Assembly: GCA_963703605.1 (NCBI GenBank)
Contig: CAVPFC010000003.1
Span: 1-64,000 of the forward strand
Length of the DNA: 64,000 nt
Reading direction: 5' to 3'
DNA from: DASXKD01 sp963703605
Lineage (GTDB): Bacteria; Actinomycetota; Actinomycetes; Streptosporangiales; Streptosporangiaceae
Part shown: piece by piece, positions 33,969-43,342 of the stretch
Layout of the letters: each line of letters opens with the position of its first letter
Position numbering within the stretch: the stretch's first letter is position 1
Notes under the pieces: model-generated
Database searches by the model: none
Told to the model about the DNA's origin: nothing
What the model saw: the letters and a program-made list of their open reading frames with translations, nothing else
Translations under genes and position numbers: made by a program

Positions 33969-34588
33969 GATGTCTGTTTCGGGCTGGCCCGGCGGGGGCT
34001 GGGCCGGGGTTCTCCGGTGCCGCGCAGCAACGTGCGGAGCGCGAGGCCGGGCGCGTCGAGGGGCGCCAGCCGGCCCACCTGGACCGACGTGGCGGCCACG
34101 TAGACGACCGAGTAGAGCATCTGTCCCAGCCACCAATCCGGCAGGTCGGCGGCCAGGAAGCCGAGCTCCTGCGCCCGGCGCAGCACGGCCAGGCTGCGCT
34201 CCTCCACCGCCAGCCAGCGCTCGTCCAGGTCCTTCATGTGGTCGAACGCCGGGGTCCGCCACAAGAACGCGAGCTGCGGCCCGATCGGGATCAGCGCCGC
34301 GACCAGGGCGTGCAGCCCGCCGTCGGCGTGCCCGGCCGCGGTGGCCTCGTTCAGCGCCTGCTCGAGCAGGTCGAGGGCCCGGTGCCCGACCGCGTACAGC
34401 AGGTCGTCGCGGGTGGCGTAGTGCTTGTGCAGCGTGGTGCGCCCGATCCCGGCCGCCGCGGCCACCTCGGCCAGCGACGCCGCCGGATCCGCCACCAGCA
34501 CCTCCGCCGCCACATCCAGCAGCGGCCGTGCTCCCCGCCGTGTCACGGCCGCCATGGCCAAGCTGTGAACACTCATGTTCGCCACCAT
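33965..34588 (-). CDS. TetR-family transcriptional regulator
   Basis: About 207 residues. The HTH is at the N-terminus: PLLDVAAEVLVADPAASLAEVAAAAGIGRTTLHKHYATRDDLLYAVGHRALDLLEQAL. The rest is the divergent TetR ligand domain (WLAVEERSLAVLRRAQELGFLAADLPDWWLGQMLYSVVY). The start is not certain: GTG/ATG choices at 34588 (MVANMSVHS), 34576 (MSVHS) or 34555 (MAAV) all precede the HTH. A palindrome at 34567-34580 suggests that the later starts are safer. It is translationally coupled to the P450. Confidence 0.85.
   Translation of the reverse strand: MVANMSVHSLAMAAVTRRGARPLLDVAAEVLVADPAASLAEVAAAAGIGRTTLHKHYATRDDLLYAVGHRALDLLEQALNEATAAGHADGGLHALVAALIPIGPQLAFLWRTPAFDHMKDLDERWLAVEERSLAVLRRAQELGFLAADLPDWWLGQMLYSVVYVAATSVQVGRLAPLDAPGLALRTLLRGTGEPRPSPRRASPKQTS
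34567..34580. promoter_or_regulatory. candidate TetR operator near the regulator start
   Basis: GAACA-CTCA-TGTTC, perfect 5-bp arms. It overlaps the first possible codons of the TetR gene, so it is either an operator downstream of the promoter or evidence that translation starts at 34555. The AT-rich stretch 34585-34612 beside it is the likely promoter. Confidence 0.4.
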
Positions 34589-34801
34589 ACAATTACATTC
34601 GTATTCGAGCAACAGTGCCCGTAATCGGCAGCAGGCGATCACGGACATGTGGGCGGTCAAGGCCGACGTGGCGTTCGCCGAGGCCATCGCATCCATGCCA
34701 GACTGGGACGATCCCGGGAGCTGAGCCACGTAACGCATCTGTTCGCGACGCAAATGTCCAGGTCAGGACCAACATGGCAGCCTAGGTGGTCGGTAGGGTT
34801 G

Positions 34802-35590
34802 ATGTTCAGAGAAGCCGCCTGGGGCGCCGAATCCGGCCACATCGAGGTGACCGTCCAGCAGGACGTCGCGGTGGTCACGCTAAACCGCCCGGAGAAGCTC
34901 AACGCTCTCACCGCGGGCATGCGCCGGGAGCTTGCCGCGATCCTGCGTCATTTCGGCGCCGGCGCGGAGGTGCGCGGGATCGTGCTCACCGGGGCCGGCC
35001 GGGCGTTCTCGGCCGGCGAAGACCTGCGGGCCGCGGCGGAACTGCCGCCCGGCGGGCTGATCGATGAGATCGAGCTGTTCCACGACATCACCAGGGCGGC
35101 GCTGCAAACGCAGGTGCCGGTGGTGGCCGCGATCAACGGGATCGCGGTGGGCGGCGCCTGCGAGATGACGCTGTGCTTCGACGCGCGCATCGGAACCCTG
35201 GCGGCGGAGTGCTTCTTTCCGGAGAGCAGCATCGGCCTGACCATCTCCAACGCTTCGAGCGTGCTGCTGCCACGGCTGGCCGGCCACGCGGCGTTGCGCC
35301 TGGTCCTGAGTTCGGCCCGGCTCAGCGCCGACGAGGCCCTCGCGGCCGGCCTGCTCGACCAGATCGTCGGCCGGGACGGCCTGCTGGACGCGGCCATCCA
35401 GCTCGTGCACGGGTGGACCCGGCCCGGGGCGCCCACGGCGGCGCACCTGAAGCTGCTGCGGCCACCGCTCACGGTGATCGAACAGGCCTTCGCGGCCGAG
35501 ACCGAGGCCGCGCGCGGCGTGGAGCAGGCCGGCCTTTCCCAGGCCGGGATCAGCCGGTTCCTCGGCCGGCACGACGACGCCCGGTCATGA
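34802..35590 (+). CDS. enoyl-CoA hydratase/isomerase family protein
   Basis: 262 residues from ATG 34802 (the open frame to 34649 is non-coding). Crotonase core: VAVVTLNRPEKLNALTAGMRREL, the oxyanion-hole motif GAGRAFSAGEDLRAA (about 60-74) and INGIAVGGACEMTLCFDARIG with ECFFPESSIGLTISN. The Glu at FPESSIG corresponds to one catalytic acid. It may act in fatty-acid or side-chain beta-oxidation. Divergent from the TetR-P450 pair, which might share regulation; no closer clue. Confidence 0.88.
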   Translation: MFREAAWGAESGHIEVTVQQDVAVVTLNRPEKLNALTAGMRRELAAILRHFGAGAEVRGIVLTGAGRAFSAGEDLRAAAELPPGGLIDEIELFHDITRAALQTQVPVVAAINGIAVGGACEMTLCFDARIGTLAAECFFPESSIGLTISNASSVLLPRLAGHAALRLVLSSARLSADEALAAGLLDQIVGRDGLLDAAIQLVHGWTRPGAPTAAHLKLLRPPLTVIEQAFAAETEAARGVEQAGLSQAGISRFLGRHDDARS

Positions 35591-35614
35591 CGTCCGCGGG
35601 CGGCGGTGCCCCGG

Positions 35615-36232
35615 TCAGAACGGTATGAACGGCAGGCGGATGCCGGCCTTCTCGGCCACGACCGTGGCGCCCGGCGGGGCCTCGGCCCTGAGCTGATCGG
35701 CGAGTTCCTGCGCCTCGTCCTCGTTGTTGGCGCCGACCAGCAGGAACCTCCAGCGCCGCACGACCGCCCGGCCTTCGTCGTGCAGCTTGGCGGCCATCGC
35801 GACCGCGTCATGGTGCGTGGGGAACTCGACCCGGGCCTGCCACTCGGCGGACCCGGCGGCCAGGGATTCGGCGGTTTCGGCGTCCTCGAGGCGCTCGTGC
35901 TCGGCCTGCCGCTCGGCGTCGGTCCGCGGCAGCGCCACGTCCGGGCTCTCCCACTCCTCCTCGATCGGGTGCCAGCGGTGCAGGGCGAACTCCGCGCCGA
36001 TGCCGCGGGCTGCCAGCACGCCGCGGGCTACCTCCTCGGCCTGCCTGGCTGCGTTCTCGGTGCCCGCGTACAGGAAGATCTGCGAGTCGCCCGCGCCCAC
36101 GGCGATGTTCCGGCCGAGACTGCGCTGGATGTCCTCTTCGACCCGGTGCTCGGAAACCGACCGCCGCGCCTCCTCGGCGGCCGCCGGGTCGCCGAACGAT
36201 ATCGTCACGCGCCAGTCACTGCTGTCTGTCAC
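35615..36232 (-). CDS. conserved actinobacterial hypothetical protein with two similar halves
   Basis: 205 residues, family not recognised. Both halves have a beta-alpha-beta layout: WRVTISFGDPAAAEEARRSVSEHRVEEDIQRSL...IFLYAGTENAARQAEEVARGVLAARG, and WQARVEFPTHHDAVAMAAKLHDEGRAVVRRWRFLLVGANNEDEAQELADQLRAEAPPG. The halves resemble each other, as if from an internal duplication of a ferredoxin-like SPOR-type unit. An acidic linker (EEEWESPDVALPRTDAERQAEHERLED) joins them. No membrane span. Convergent with the enoyl-CoA hydratase. Confidence 0.65.
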   Translation of the reverse strand: MTDSSDWRVTISFGDPAAAEEARRSVSEHRVEEDIQRSLGRNIAVGAGDSQIFLYAGTENAARQAEEVARGVLAARGIGAEFALHRWHPIEEEWESPDVALPRTDAERQAEHERLEDAETAESLAAGSAEWQARVEFPTHHDAVAMAAKLHDEGRAVVRRWRFLLVGANNEDEAQELADQLRAEAPPGATVVAEKAGIRLPFIPF

Positions 36233-36293
36233 GGCGCGACTCTAGCCGACGGCGGCGGCCCGTGCAGCGCGGCGGGCCGGGTCTAGCCGTGGC

Positions 36294-37208
36294 CTAGCCG
36301 TTGCTCGTGGGGCGGCGGGCGTCGATCTGCCGTTCGGCATCGGCCAGGACGCGCCACACGACGTAGCCGAACCGGACGTCGCAGTCGTGGCTGACCTGCC
36401 CTGACCTGGCGTTGTGCGCGAGTTCAGTCAGCGCGGTGCGCAGCGGTATCACCGGCTGGTCAGCTTCGCGGGGTGCCGCCGAGCGGCCAGCCTCGCCCCA
36501 GAGGTAGATCTCGGAGTATTCGGCGGGCTCGGGCGCGCTCAGCGTCACCGTCACCGTGCTACTCGCCCCGTTCTTGTGGTGCAGGATCAGGTTGCTGACG
36601 TCGGCCGGGCCGCCCTCGGCGATGACCGAAGTCACCGGGCCCAGGCTGGCCCACAACAGGGAGACCACGTGCGGGCCGAGATCCCACAGGGCGCCCTTGT
36701 CCCGCCGCCACGGGGTGTCGAACGGGCTGGACGGCTGCAACGCGGTACCCAGCCAGATCGCGGCGGCCCCGGCCCAGCCGCCGCGCGCGGTGACGTCGGC
36801 CAGCCAGGCCCGCACGCCCGCCTGGAACCGTGCGGTGAAGAACACCACGGACGCGACCTGCGCCTGCTCCACGGCGCTGACCAGGGTGCTGGCGGCGGCG
36901 GCCGAGATCGCGATGGGTTTCTCCAGGAGCAGGTGCTTGCCCGCGGCCGCGGCCCGGGCGGCGATACCGGCCTGCACGTCCGGCGGCACGGCGAAGGCGA
37001 CCCCGTCGAGGCCGTCCAGGAACGCTTCGATGTCGTGATGCGCCGGGACCGCGTAGGCGGCCGCCAGGTCCGCCGCGGCGTCCTGGTTGCGGCCCCAGAC
37101 CGCGGCGAACTCGATGCCGTCGGTGGACGCGAGCGCGGGGGCATGCGCGATCCGTGCCCAGTAGCCGGTGCCGGCCAGCCCGAACCTCAGCGGCCGCTGC
37201 CCGGTCAT
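36294..37208 (-). CDS. Gfo/Idh/MocA-family NAD(P)-dependent oxidoreductase
   Basis: About 304 residues. N-terminal Rossmann motif LRFGLAGTGYWARIAHAPALA (about 6-26), then the conserved EKP loop HLLLEKPIAIS (about 95-105) with the catalytic Lys, and a C-terminal substrate domain containing WRRDKGALWDLGPHVVSLLWASLG. Typical substrates are sugars, inositols or sugar nucleotides; the exact one is unknown. ATG 37208 (MTGQRPLRFG) is chosen; the frame is open to 37298 but lacks conserved residues there. Downstream of the unknown membrane gene on the same strand, 161 bp apart. Confidence 0.87.
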   Translation of the reverse strand: MTGQRPLRFGLAGTGYWARIAHAPALASTDGIEFAAVWGRNQDAAADLAAAYAVPAHHDIEAFLDGLDGVAFAVPPDVQAGIAARAAAAGKHLLLEKPIAISAAAASTLVSAVEQAQVASVVFFTARFQAGVRAWLADVTARGGWAGAAAIWLGTALQPSSPFDTPWRRDKGALWDLGPHVVSLLWASLGPVTSVIAEGGPADVSNLILHHKNGASSTVTVTLSAPEPAEYSEIYLWGEAGRSAAPREADQPVIPLRTALTELAHNARSGQVSHDCDVRFGYVVWRVLADAERQIDARRPTSNG

Positions 37209-37369
37209 CGCAGATCCCGTCCCGCTCGCCGCACCGGTCCACCTCCCGCCCGTGCCGCGCGACCCGCTTGGCACCCAGTGGTGGAAGGGTAGCGTCACTC
37301 TGCCCTTCCCGCCCCGGCCGGCGCCCGCCCCGCCCTTCCCGGCGCCCGCGCTGGCGGGGGGACGGTGGC

Positions 37370-38188
37370 CTAGGGGGACTGGTGGTTGTGCACGAGCGGT
37401 TCGCCGTCCTGTGGCTTGCCCGGCGGGACCGGCCCGGCGGGCCGCGCGGCCTGTTCCGGGGAGGTGCGCACGTCGCGGCCCTGGGGGGCGAGCGGCTCCT
37501 GCCTCCCCCGGGCCACGGCGACCATGCCCAGCACCGCGGCCAGCGGGGCGACGAGCGCGACGAAGTCGGAGGCGGCGAGGCTGCCGAGCGCAACCAGGGC
37601 CGCGGCGAAGCCGGCGACGAGCACGGCGACCGCCACCAGCCCCCAGCCGTGCAGGAACAGCCGCAGCGTGAACGGCGGCGCGGGGGTCATGTCCGGCACC
37701 GCGGTGATCGGCTTGGTGCCCCGCCGCTCGGTCATGCCGTCCCGCACCCGCACCATGATCGTCATGCTCCCCGGCTGGTCGGCGACAAGCAGGAGTTCGT
37801 CGGGGTGGGACGGGTCGGGCGCCTGGGACACCGCGCCGCCGCCGACCGCCCAGGACACCACCTTCCGGCCGGCCAACGGCCGCACCCGGTACCGGGCCTG
37901 CTCGCCGGCCACCACGCTGTCCGGTCCGTCGATGACCACCGGCGGTGGCCCCGTGCCGTTGGCCCGTTCCGGCCCCTCGGCGGGACCGTTGCTCCGGTCC
38001 GCCGGGGCAGCCGGATCCGCCTCGGTCACGATGAACTGGCGGCGGGCCAGTCGCTCGGCGAGACGGATCTGGCGCACGTGCACGTTCCAGGCCATGGCCA
38101 CGACCGCGCCGGCCAGGCCGGCCGCGCCGAGGCCCAGCAGCGCGGCGACCGTGGGGTGGCTGGCCTCAGCCGCTGCGACCGCGAACAT
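37370..38188 (-). CDS. membrane protein with Ig/PKD-like middle domain, unknown function
   Basis: 272 residues. One membrane span near the N-terminus (VAALLGLGAAGLAGAVVAMAWNV, about 14-36), a soluble part (about 55-165) with beta-sandwich character (VVIDGPDSVVAGEQARYRVRPLAGRKVVSWAVGGG, SMTIMVRVRDGM), then two more spans (about 178-200 and 208-226) and a charged Pro/Gln-rich tail. The middle part resembles immunoglobulin/PKD-like modules, suggesting an envelope or sensing role. No homologue recognised by name. Confidence 0.6.
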   Translation of the reverse strand: MFAVAAAEASHPTVAALLGLGAAGLAGAVVAMAWNVHVRQIRLAERLARRQFIVTEADPAAPADRSNGPAEGPERANGTGPPPVVIDGPDSVVAGEQARYRVRPLAGRKVVSWAVGGGAVSQAPDPSHPDELLLVADQPGSMTIMVRVRDGMTERRGTKPITAVPDMTPAPPFTLRLFLHGWGLVAVAVLVAGFAAALVALGSLAASDFVALVAPLAAVLGMVAVARGRQEPLAPQGRDVRTSPEQAARPAGPVPPGKPQDGEPLVHNHQSP

Positions 38189-38340
38189 GCCGCCTCCAGT
38201 CCGGGTGTCTTTCCTGTGCCATGTTGATATTCAAACATAAAATCGAACGAGCAGAAACCCCGTCCCCACCCGCGCGGGCGAACCGGCCCGCGAAGGGATC
38301 ATCATTGGGAGGAGCACCCGGGACGAGGATCGGCGGCCGC

Positions 38341-39636
38341 ATGAGCCAGGCACCGTACGCCGCGCGGGCGGCCGTGCGCGGGCCCAGCGGCCGTGCCGGC
38401 GCGCCGGTGCCCGCGTCCCGGCTGGCCAGGAGGCTGTTTCCGCTGCTGGCCACCGTCGGCCTGATCGCCTTCGGGATGCTCTCCACCACCTGGTGGGGCC
38501 CGGGGCTGCTCGGCAGGCCGGGCTGGTCGCTCCCGGATGACCTGTGGGCGACGCTGGCCGCCGCGCAGCGGTTGCTGCACGGGAACCTGGCCGGGCTGTA
38601 CACGCCGCCGACCCAGCTGGTCACGTTTCCCGGGGCGGTGGTGATCCTGCTCCCCCTCGTGGCGGTCACCGACGCGGCGGGGTTCTCCCTTCAGGCGCAG
38701 AACGCGCACAACCTGCACCCCGCCGTCTGGCTGGTCGCCGGGCCCTACGAGATCGCCATGTCGGCCGTGGCGCTGTTCGCCGCCGACGCGCTCGCCGAGC
38801 GCATGGGCGCCGACCGGGTCAAGCGCGCGGTGCTGGCCGGCGCGAGCGTGGTGGCGCTGTGGAGCGTCGCGGTGCGCTGGGGCCACCTGGAGGACGCCGT
38901 GGCGGTGGGCCTGCTGCTGTACGCGATCCTGTCGCTGGCGGACGCGAAGACCGCGCGGGCCGCGTGGCTCACCGGCGCCGCCATCGCCATCCAGCCGCTC
39001 GTGCTGCTCGCCTTGCCGGTGGTTGTGGTGACCGTGCAGCCGCGGCGCCTGGCCGGCTTCCTCGCCCGGGCGGTGGCCCCCGCCGCGGTGCTGCTCGGCG
39101 CCGCCGCAGCGGCGAACTGGACGGCCACCATCCACTCGGTGACCAGCCAGCCCAACTCGGTGACGGTCAACCAGCCGACCCCCTGGTCGTACCTCGCCCC
39201 GCACGCGGGTACCGGAGGGGTGGCCGCCGGGCCGTCCCGGCTCCTGGCCATCCTGGTGGCCTGCGGGTGCGCGCTGATCGTCGCGCGGCGGTGGCGCACC
39301 GTGCGCGGCTCGCCGGAGTGGAGCCCGGACATGATCGCCGACGTGCTGTGGTGGACGGCGCTCGCGCTGGCGCTGCGCTCGGTGTTCGAGCCGGTGATGG
39401 TGGCCTACTACCTGTGGCCCCCGCTGGCGGTGGCGCTCATCGCGGCGTCGCGGGAGCTATCCAGCCTCGTCCGGACCTCGATCGCCGCCGTCGCGCTCAC
39501 CCTGCTCTGCCAGCTCACCTGGCACAGCCCGTGGACCTGGTGGACGCCGATGATCGCCGTGCTTGGCCTGACCCTGTTCTTCGCCCGCACCCCGGCCGGT
39601 ATCCGGCCGGCCGCCACCGTCGCAGACCGTGGCTGA
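38341..39636 (+). CDS. polytopic membrane protein, GT-C/GT87-like
   Basis: About 431 residues with 9-11 hydrophobic segments and a first extracytoplasmic loop (LPDDLWATLAAAQRLLHGNLAGLYTPPTQLVTFPGAVVILLP) like those of actinobacterial GT-C/GT87 mannosyltransferases. The aspartate-type motif is not clear, so enzymatic activity is uncertain. ATG 38341 (MSQAPYAARA) is chosen over ATG 38221 because the first 40 residues of the longer form are low-complexity. Its last codons overlap the FAD oxidoreductase start at 39629, implying co-transcription. Confidence 0.7.
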   Translation: MSQAPYAARAAVRGPSGRAGAPVPASRLARRLFPLLATVGLIAFGMLSTTWWGPGLLGRPGWSLPDDLWATLAAAQRLLHGNLAGLYTPPTQLVTFPGAVVILLPLVAVTDAAGFSLQAQNAHNLHPAVWLVAGPYEIAMSAVALFAADALAERMGADRVKRAVLAGASVVALWSVAVRWGHLEDAVAVGLLLYAILSLADAKTARAAWLTGAAIAIQPLVLLALPVVVVTVQPRRLAGFLARAVAPAAVLLGAAAAANWTATIHSVTSQPNSVTVNQPTPWSYLAPHAGTGGVAAGPSRLLAILVACGCALIVARRWRTVRGSPEWSPDMIADVLWWTALALALRSVFEPVMVAYYLWPPLAVALIAASRELSSLVRTSIAAVALTLLCQLTWHSPWTWWTPMIAVLGLTLFFARTPAGIRPAATVADRG

Positions 39637-40996
39637 CTGGCAGTCCCGCAGCTTCTGGATGTCGCGGCGGCCCTACGAGCCGGGGCCGCGCCTGGACGGC
39701 GACCGGGCCGCCGATGTGGCCATCATCGGCGCCGGGTTCACCGGGCTCTGGTCGGCAATCCAGCTCAAGGAGGCCGACCCGGCCGTCGACGTCGTGGTCG
39801 TGGAACGCGACATCGCCGGCTACGGGGCGAGCGGCCGCAACGGCGGGTTCGCCATGACCATGGTGGGCCGCAACGTGCACGACCTGGTGCGCAAGGTCGG
39901 CGCCGGCCGGGCCAGGGCCACCCACCTGGCCATGCGGCAGACCCTGCGCGACCTCGAGAGCTTCTGCGCCGCCGAGGGCATCGACGCCGACATCACCCAC
40001 CCGGGGGTGCTGACCGTATCGAACGGCCCGGAGCAGGACGTGCGCATCCGGCAGGACCTGGCCGCGGCCGAGCGGCTCGGCCTCGACGACTTCGAGCCGC
40101 TGTCGCCGGCCCACTGCCAGGACCTTGTCCGCAGCGAACGGCTGAGAACGGGCCACTTCGAGAGCGACTCGCTGCTGGTGGACCCGGCCGCGCTCGCCTG
40201 GGGCCTGCGCCGGGCCGCCGAACGGCGGGGCGTGCACGTCTTCGAGCACACACCGGTGGATGACGTGGCCGAGATCCGGGGCCGCGGCGTCTTTGTGCGC
40301 ACCCGGTTCGGGACGGTCCGCGCCGACCGGGCCCTGATCGCGACCAACGCCTACGCCCACGCCATCCCGGCCCTGCGGCGGTTCATCTTCACCATCTACG
40401 CCTACATCATCGTGACCGAGCCGCTGACGCCCACGCAGTGGGCGCGCGTCGGCTGGGAACGGCGCATGGGCGTCGAGGACAAGCGCATCTACCCGCATTT
40501 CCACCGGCCCACCCCGGACGGGCGCATCCTGTGGGGCGGCCGCGACGCGCCGTTCTCGGCCGAGGGCCCCAACCCCCGCCGGGAGAACGACCCGCGCATC
40601 TTCCGCAGGCTGGAGGAGACCTTCCGGTGGACCTTCCCCCAGCTAAATGACGTGGCCATCGACCGGGGCTGGGCCGGCCCGGTCTGCGGCACGATCAACT
40701 GCTTCGCCTCGGCCGGGTTCCTGGGCCGCTCCGAGCGCCTGGCCTACGCCCTCGGCTACGCCGGCCACGGCGTGGGCCCCTCGCACCTGGTCGGCAGGAT
40801 CACCCGCGACCTGCTGCTCGGCACCCGCAGCGACGTGCTTGACCTGCCCATGGTGAGCAAGCGCCCGGTGCCGCTGCCGCCGGGCCCGCTGCGCGGCGGG
40901 ATGCTCGGCCTGGCCGAGCGAGTGCTCCAACGCGCCGACGACCAGGGCAGCGACGCATCGCCCCTGGTCCGGCTGGCGCTGCGGGTCCTCCAGTAG
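39629..40996 (+). CDS. FAD-dependent (D-amino-acid oxidase type) oxidoreductase
   Basis: 455 residues. FAD-binding ADVAIIGAGFTGLWSAIQLKEADPAVDVVVVERDIAGYGASGRNGGFAM (about 28-76) is the DAO/glycine-oxidase motif. A second FAD contact is VRADRALIATNAYAHAIPAL. A C-terminal GYAGHGVGPSHLVGRITRDLLLG closes the Rossmann domain. Substrates of this group are amines or amino acids (sarcosine, gamma-glutamyl-putrescine and similar). Starts GTG 39629, overlapping the previous gene by 8 bp. Followed by repeat copy 3. Confidence 0.87.
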   Translation: MADWQSRSFWMSRRPYEPGPRLDGDRAADVAIIGAGFTGLWSAIQLKEADPAVDVVVVERDIAGYGASGRNGGFAMTMVGRNVHDLVRKVGAGRARATHLAMRQTLRDLESFCAAEGIDADITHPGVLTVSNGPEQDVRIRQDLAAAERLGLDDFEPLSPAHCQDLVRSERLRTGHFESDSLLVDPAALAWGLRRAAERRGVHVFEHTPVDDVAEIRGRGVFVRTRFGTVRADRALIATNAYAHAIPALRRFIFTIYAYIIVTEPLTPTQWARVGWERRMGVEDKRIYPHFHRPTPDGRILWGGRDAPFSAEGPNPRRENDPRIFRRLEETFRWTFPQLNDVAIDRGWAGPVCGTINCFASAGFLGRSERLAYALGYAGHGVGPSHLVGRITRDLLLGTRSDVLDLPMVSKRPVPLPPGPLRGGMLGLAERVLQRADDQGSDASPLVRLALRVLQ

Positions 40997-41013
40997 CTCG
41001 GGGGGCGCCGAGG

Positions 41014-41080
41014 GGAGGGCGGGAAAAGCAGAGCGCGGGGACGGGCGCGAAGCGCGGGGGCGGGAAAGGTAGAGCGCTGG
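41014..41080 (+). repeat. dispersed G-rich repeat, copy 3
   Basis: Two tandem versions of GGGCGGGAAA(A/G)G(C/T)AGAGCGC separated by GGGACGGGCGCGAAGCGCGG. Positions 41042-41075 match 12065-12098 at 32 of 34 bases. It fills the gap between the oxidoreductase and the hydrolase genes. Confidence 0.7.
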
Positions 41081-41110
41081 TCAGGTGCCCGGCCGGTAGC
41101 ATCCGGTGTC

Positions 41111-42758
41111 GTGACTGACGCTGGCGTAACCCGCAGGTTCAACGTCCGGGTCCCGGTGCGGGACGGCATCGCCCTGTCGGCCGACCTGGTCCTGCCCGAG
41201 GCGCTGCCAGCCCCGGCGGTGGTGACGCGGACCCCGTACGGCAAGGCGGGTGAACGGCAGTCGCGGCGTGGGACCGTGTTCGCCAAGGCGGGTTACGCGT
41301 CGGTTCAGGTCGATGTCCGAGGCCGTGGTGACTCCGAAGGCGTCTTCCAGCCGTACCGCAACGACGGCCCGGACGGGGCGGACGTGATCGCCTGGGCCGC
41401 GGCCCAGGACTGGTGCACCGGCGACGTGGCCACCTACGGGGGCAGCTACGGCGGGCGCATCCAGTGGCTGACCGCGCTGGAGCAGCCGGCCGCGCTGCGC
41501 GCCATGGTGTGCGCCGTGACGCCCAGCGACCCGTTCGTGGAGTGGCCGACCGGGCTGCCCACGCCCATGCACATCAACTGGTTCCGGCTCACCGACGCCC
41601 GGATGCCCCAGTACCTGAACGATGTCGACTGGATGGCCGTGTACCGGCACCGGCCGCTGGTGACCATGGACGAGGCGGCCGGGTTCGTCTCGCCCGGCTG
41701 GCGCGAGGAGCTGCGGCACCGCACCCTGGACGAGTGGTGGGAGCCGGTCCGCTACCAGCACCGCATCGGCGAGGTCGACGTGCCGGTGCTGCACATCTCC
41801 GGCTGGTACGACGACGAGGAGATCGGCACACCGGCCAACTTCGCCGCGATGGCCGCCGCGGGGCGGGCCGGCCAGCGGCTGCTGATGGGCCCGTGGGGGC
41901 ACGCCGTGAACACGACCCGGACCCTCGGTGAGGTCGACTTCGGGCCGGACGCGCTCATCGACCTCGACGGCTACATCACCGCCTTCCTTGACGAGCACGT
42001 CAAGGGCACCAGGCCGCAGCCGCCGCCCGCGCCGGTCCGGATCTTCGTCATGGGCGCCAACGAGTGGCGCGACGAACAGGCCTGGCCGCCGGCCGGTGCC
42101 CGGCCGACCGTGTTCCATTTCTCCAGCGACGGGCACGCCAACAGCCGGTTCGGCGACGGCCGGCTGGCCGCCTCGCCGGTCACCGGCGACCAGCCGCCGG
42201 ACGAGTGGACGCACGACCCCGAGCGGCCGGTGCCGTTCATCACCGAGCAGAGCAGCGCGCAGACTCGGCGGCCCGGACGACTACCACGGCGTGGAAAGCC
42301 GGGGCGACGTGCTGGTGTTCACCAGTGACCCGCTGGCAGAGCCGCTGGAGATCATCGGGCCGGTCACGGTGATCGCCCACGTCGGCACCTCGGCGGCGGA
42401 CACCGACATCACGGCCAAGCTGCTGGACGTGCACCCCGGCGGCTTCACCCAGCGGCTGTGCGACGGGATCGTCCGGCTGCGTTACCGGGACGGGTTCGCG
42501 GCCGAGCGCGACGTCACCCCCGGTGAGACGTACGAGGTGACGATCCGCCTGTGGGACACCTGTGTGCGGCTGCCGGCCGGGCACCGGCTCCGGGTCGAGA
42601 TCGCGTCATCGGCCTTCCCGAAGTTCGACGTCAACCTCGGCACCGGCGGCGACAGGATCACCGAGACCGAGGGCGTCCGGGCCACCAACCGGTTCTGGCA
42701 CACCCCGGCCCGCCCGTCGCGGCTCATCCTGGGCGGGGACCCATCAGCGCATTCGTGA
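41111..42758 (+). CDS. CocE/NonD (X-Pro dipeptidyl-peptidase S15) family hydrolase, one frameshift
   Basis: About 549 residues once one frame change near 42262-42275 is corrected. The alpha/beta-hydrolase part has the nucleophile elbow TYGGSYGGRIQW (Ser about 118), ASVQVDVRGRGDSEG, and LHISGWYDDEEIG with the acid and LLMGPWGHAVN with the catalytic His. The C-terminal galactose-binding-like beta domain continues in the next frame: GGPDDYHGVESRGDVLVFTSDPLAEPLEIIGPVTV to RFWHTPARPSRLILGGD. It hydrolyses esters, amides or acyl-peptides. Start GTG 41111. The break at ACTCGGCGG looks like one missing base. Confidence 0.85.
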
Positions 42759-42813
42759 CCGGCAGCGGAAGGCCGGCGCCGGCCTGGCGCCGGCGCCGGC
42801 CCCTCGCGCGGGT

Positions 42814-43266
42814 TCAGCCCCAGGCGCCGGCGACCTGCCTGGTGGTGACGTTGAGGCGGTTGTACAGGTTGGTCACCGCGATCGTGAGCACGATCGCGGC
42901 CAGTTGCTTCTCGTCGAACTGAGCGGCGGCGGCGTCCCAGATCTCGTCGGGCACCGGGTCCGGCCGGTCGGCCAGCCGGGTGGCGGCCTCGGCCAGCGCC
43001 AGCGCGGCCCGCTCGGCGTCGCTGAAGTACGGCGTCTCCCGCCAGGCCGCGACCGCGCCAAGGCGCTCCGCGGTCTCGCCCGCCTTGAGGGCGCCCTTGA
43101 CGCCGGCGTCGACGCAGGGACTGCACCCGTTGATCTGGCTGGCCCGCAGGTGGACAAGCTGGAGGATGGCCGGGTCCGTGCCCTCGGCGTACGCGGCCTT
43201 GCCCAGCGCCTGGACCGGCTCGAACGCGCCCAGGACCATCGCGGGGTTCTTCATCCGTGCTTGCAT
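42814..43266 (-). CDS. carboxymuconolactone decarboxylase / AhpD-like protein
   Basis: 150 residues with the AhpD-type CxxC in ASQINGCSPCVDAGVKGALKAGE (Cys about 48 and 51), and helices typical of the family (LVHLRASQ, YNRLNVTTRQV). Members are peroxidases or decarboxylases. This gene is divergent from an ECF41-like sigma factor. Such carboxymuconolactone-decarboxylase genes are the best-known neighbours and targets of ECF41 sigma factors, so a role in a redox-linked stress response is likely. Confidence 0.9.
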   Translation of the reverse strand: MQARMKNPAMVLGAFEPVQALGKAAYAEGTDPAILQLVHLRASQINGCSPCVDAGVKGALKAGETAERLGAVAAWRETPYFSDAERAALALAEAATRLADRPDPVPDEIWDAAAAQFDEKQLAAIVLTIAVTNLYNRLNVTTRQVAGAWG

Positions 43267-43342
43267 GAGTTGCGCTCCTTGGGGAGGTGGTGCTCCGGAA
43301 TTCAGCGATCCGGCCGGTCGCGGTCACACCGGCCGGGTTTCG

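Noticed and set aside
32700..34592. A single 630-residue P450 with a 210-residue N-terminal extension
   Set aside because: The extension is Gly/Arg-rich and lies antisense-frame to the clear TetR gene. The P450 family start MSEIGAAL is at 33968 and overlaps the TetR stop.
28620..35590. A biosynthetic gene cluster (P450s, ligase, hydratase)
   Set aside because: No core synthase (PKS, NRPS, terpene) is present, and the genes are in two opposing units with different regulators.
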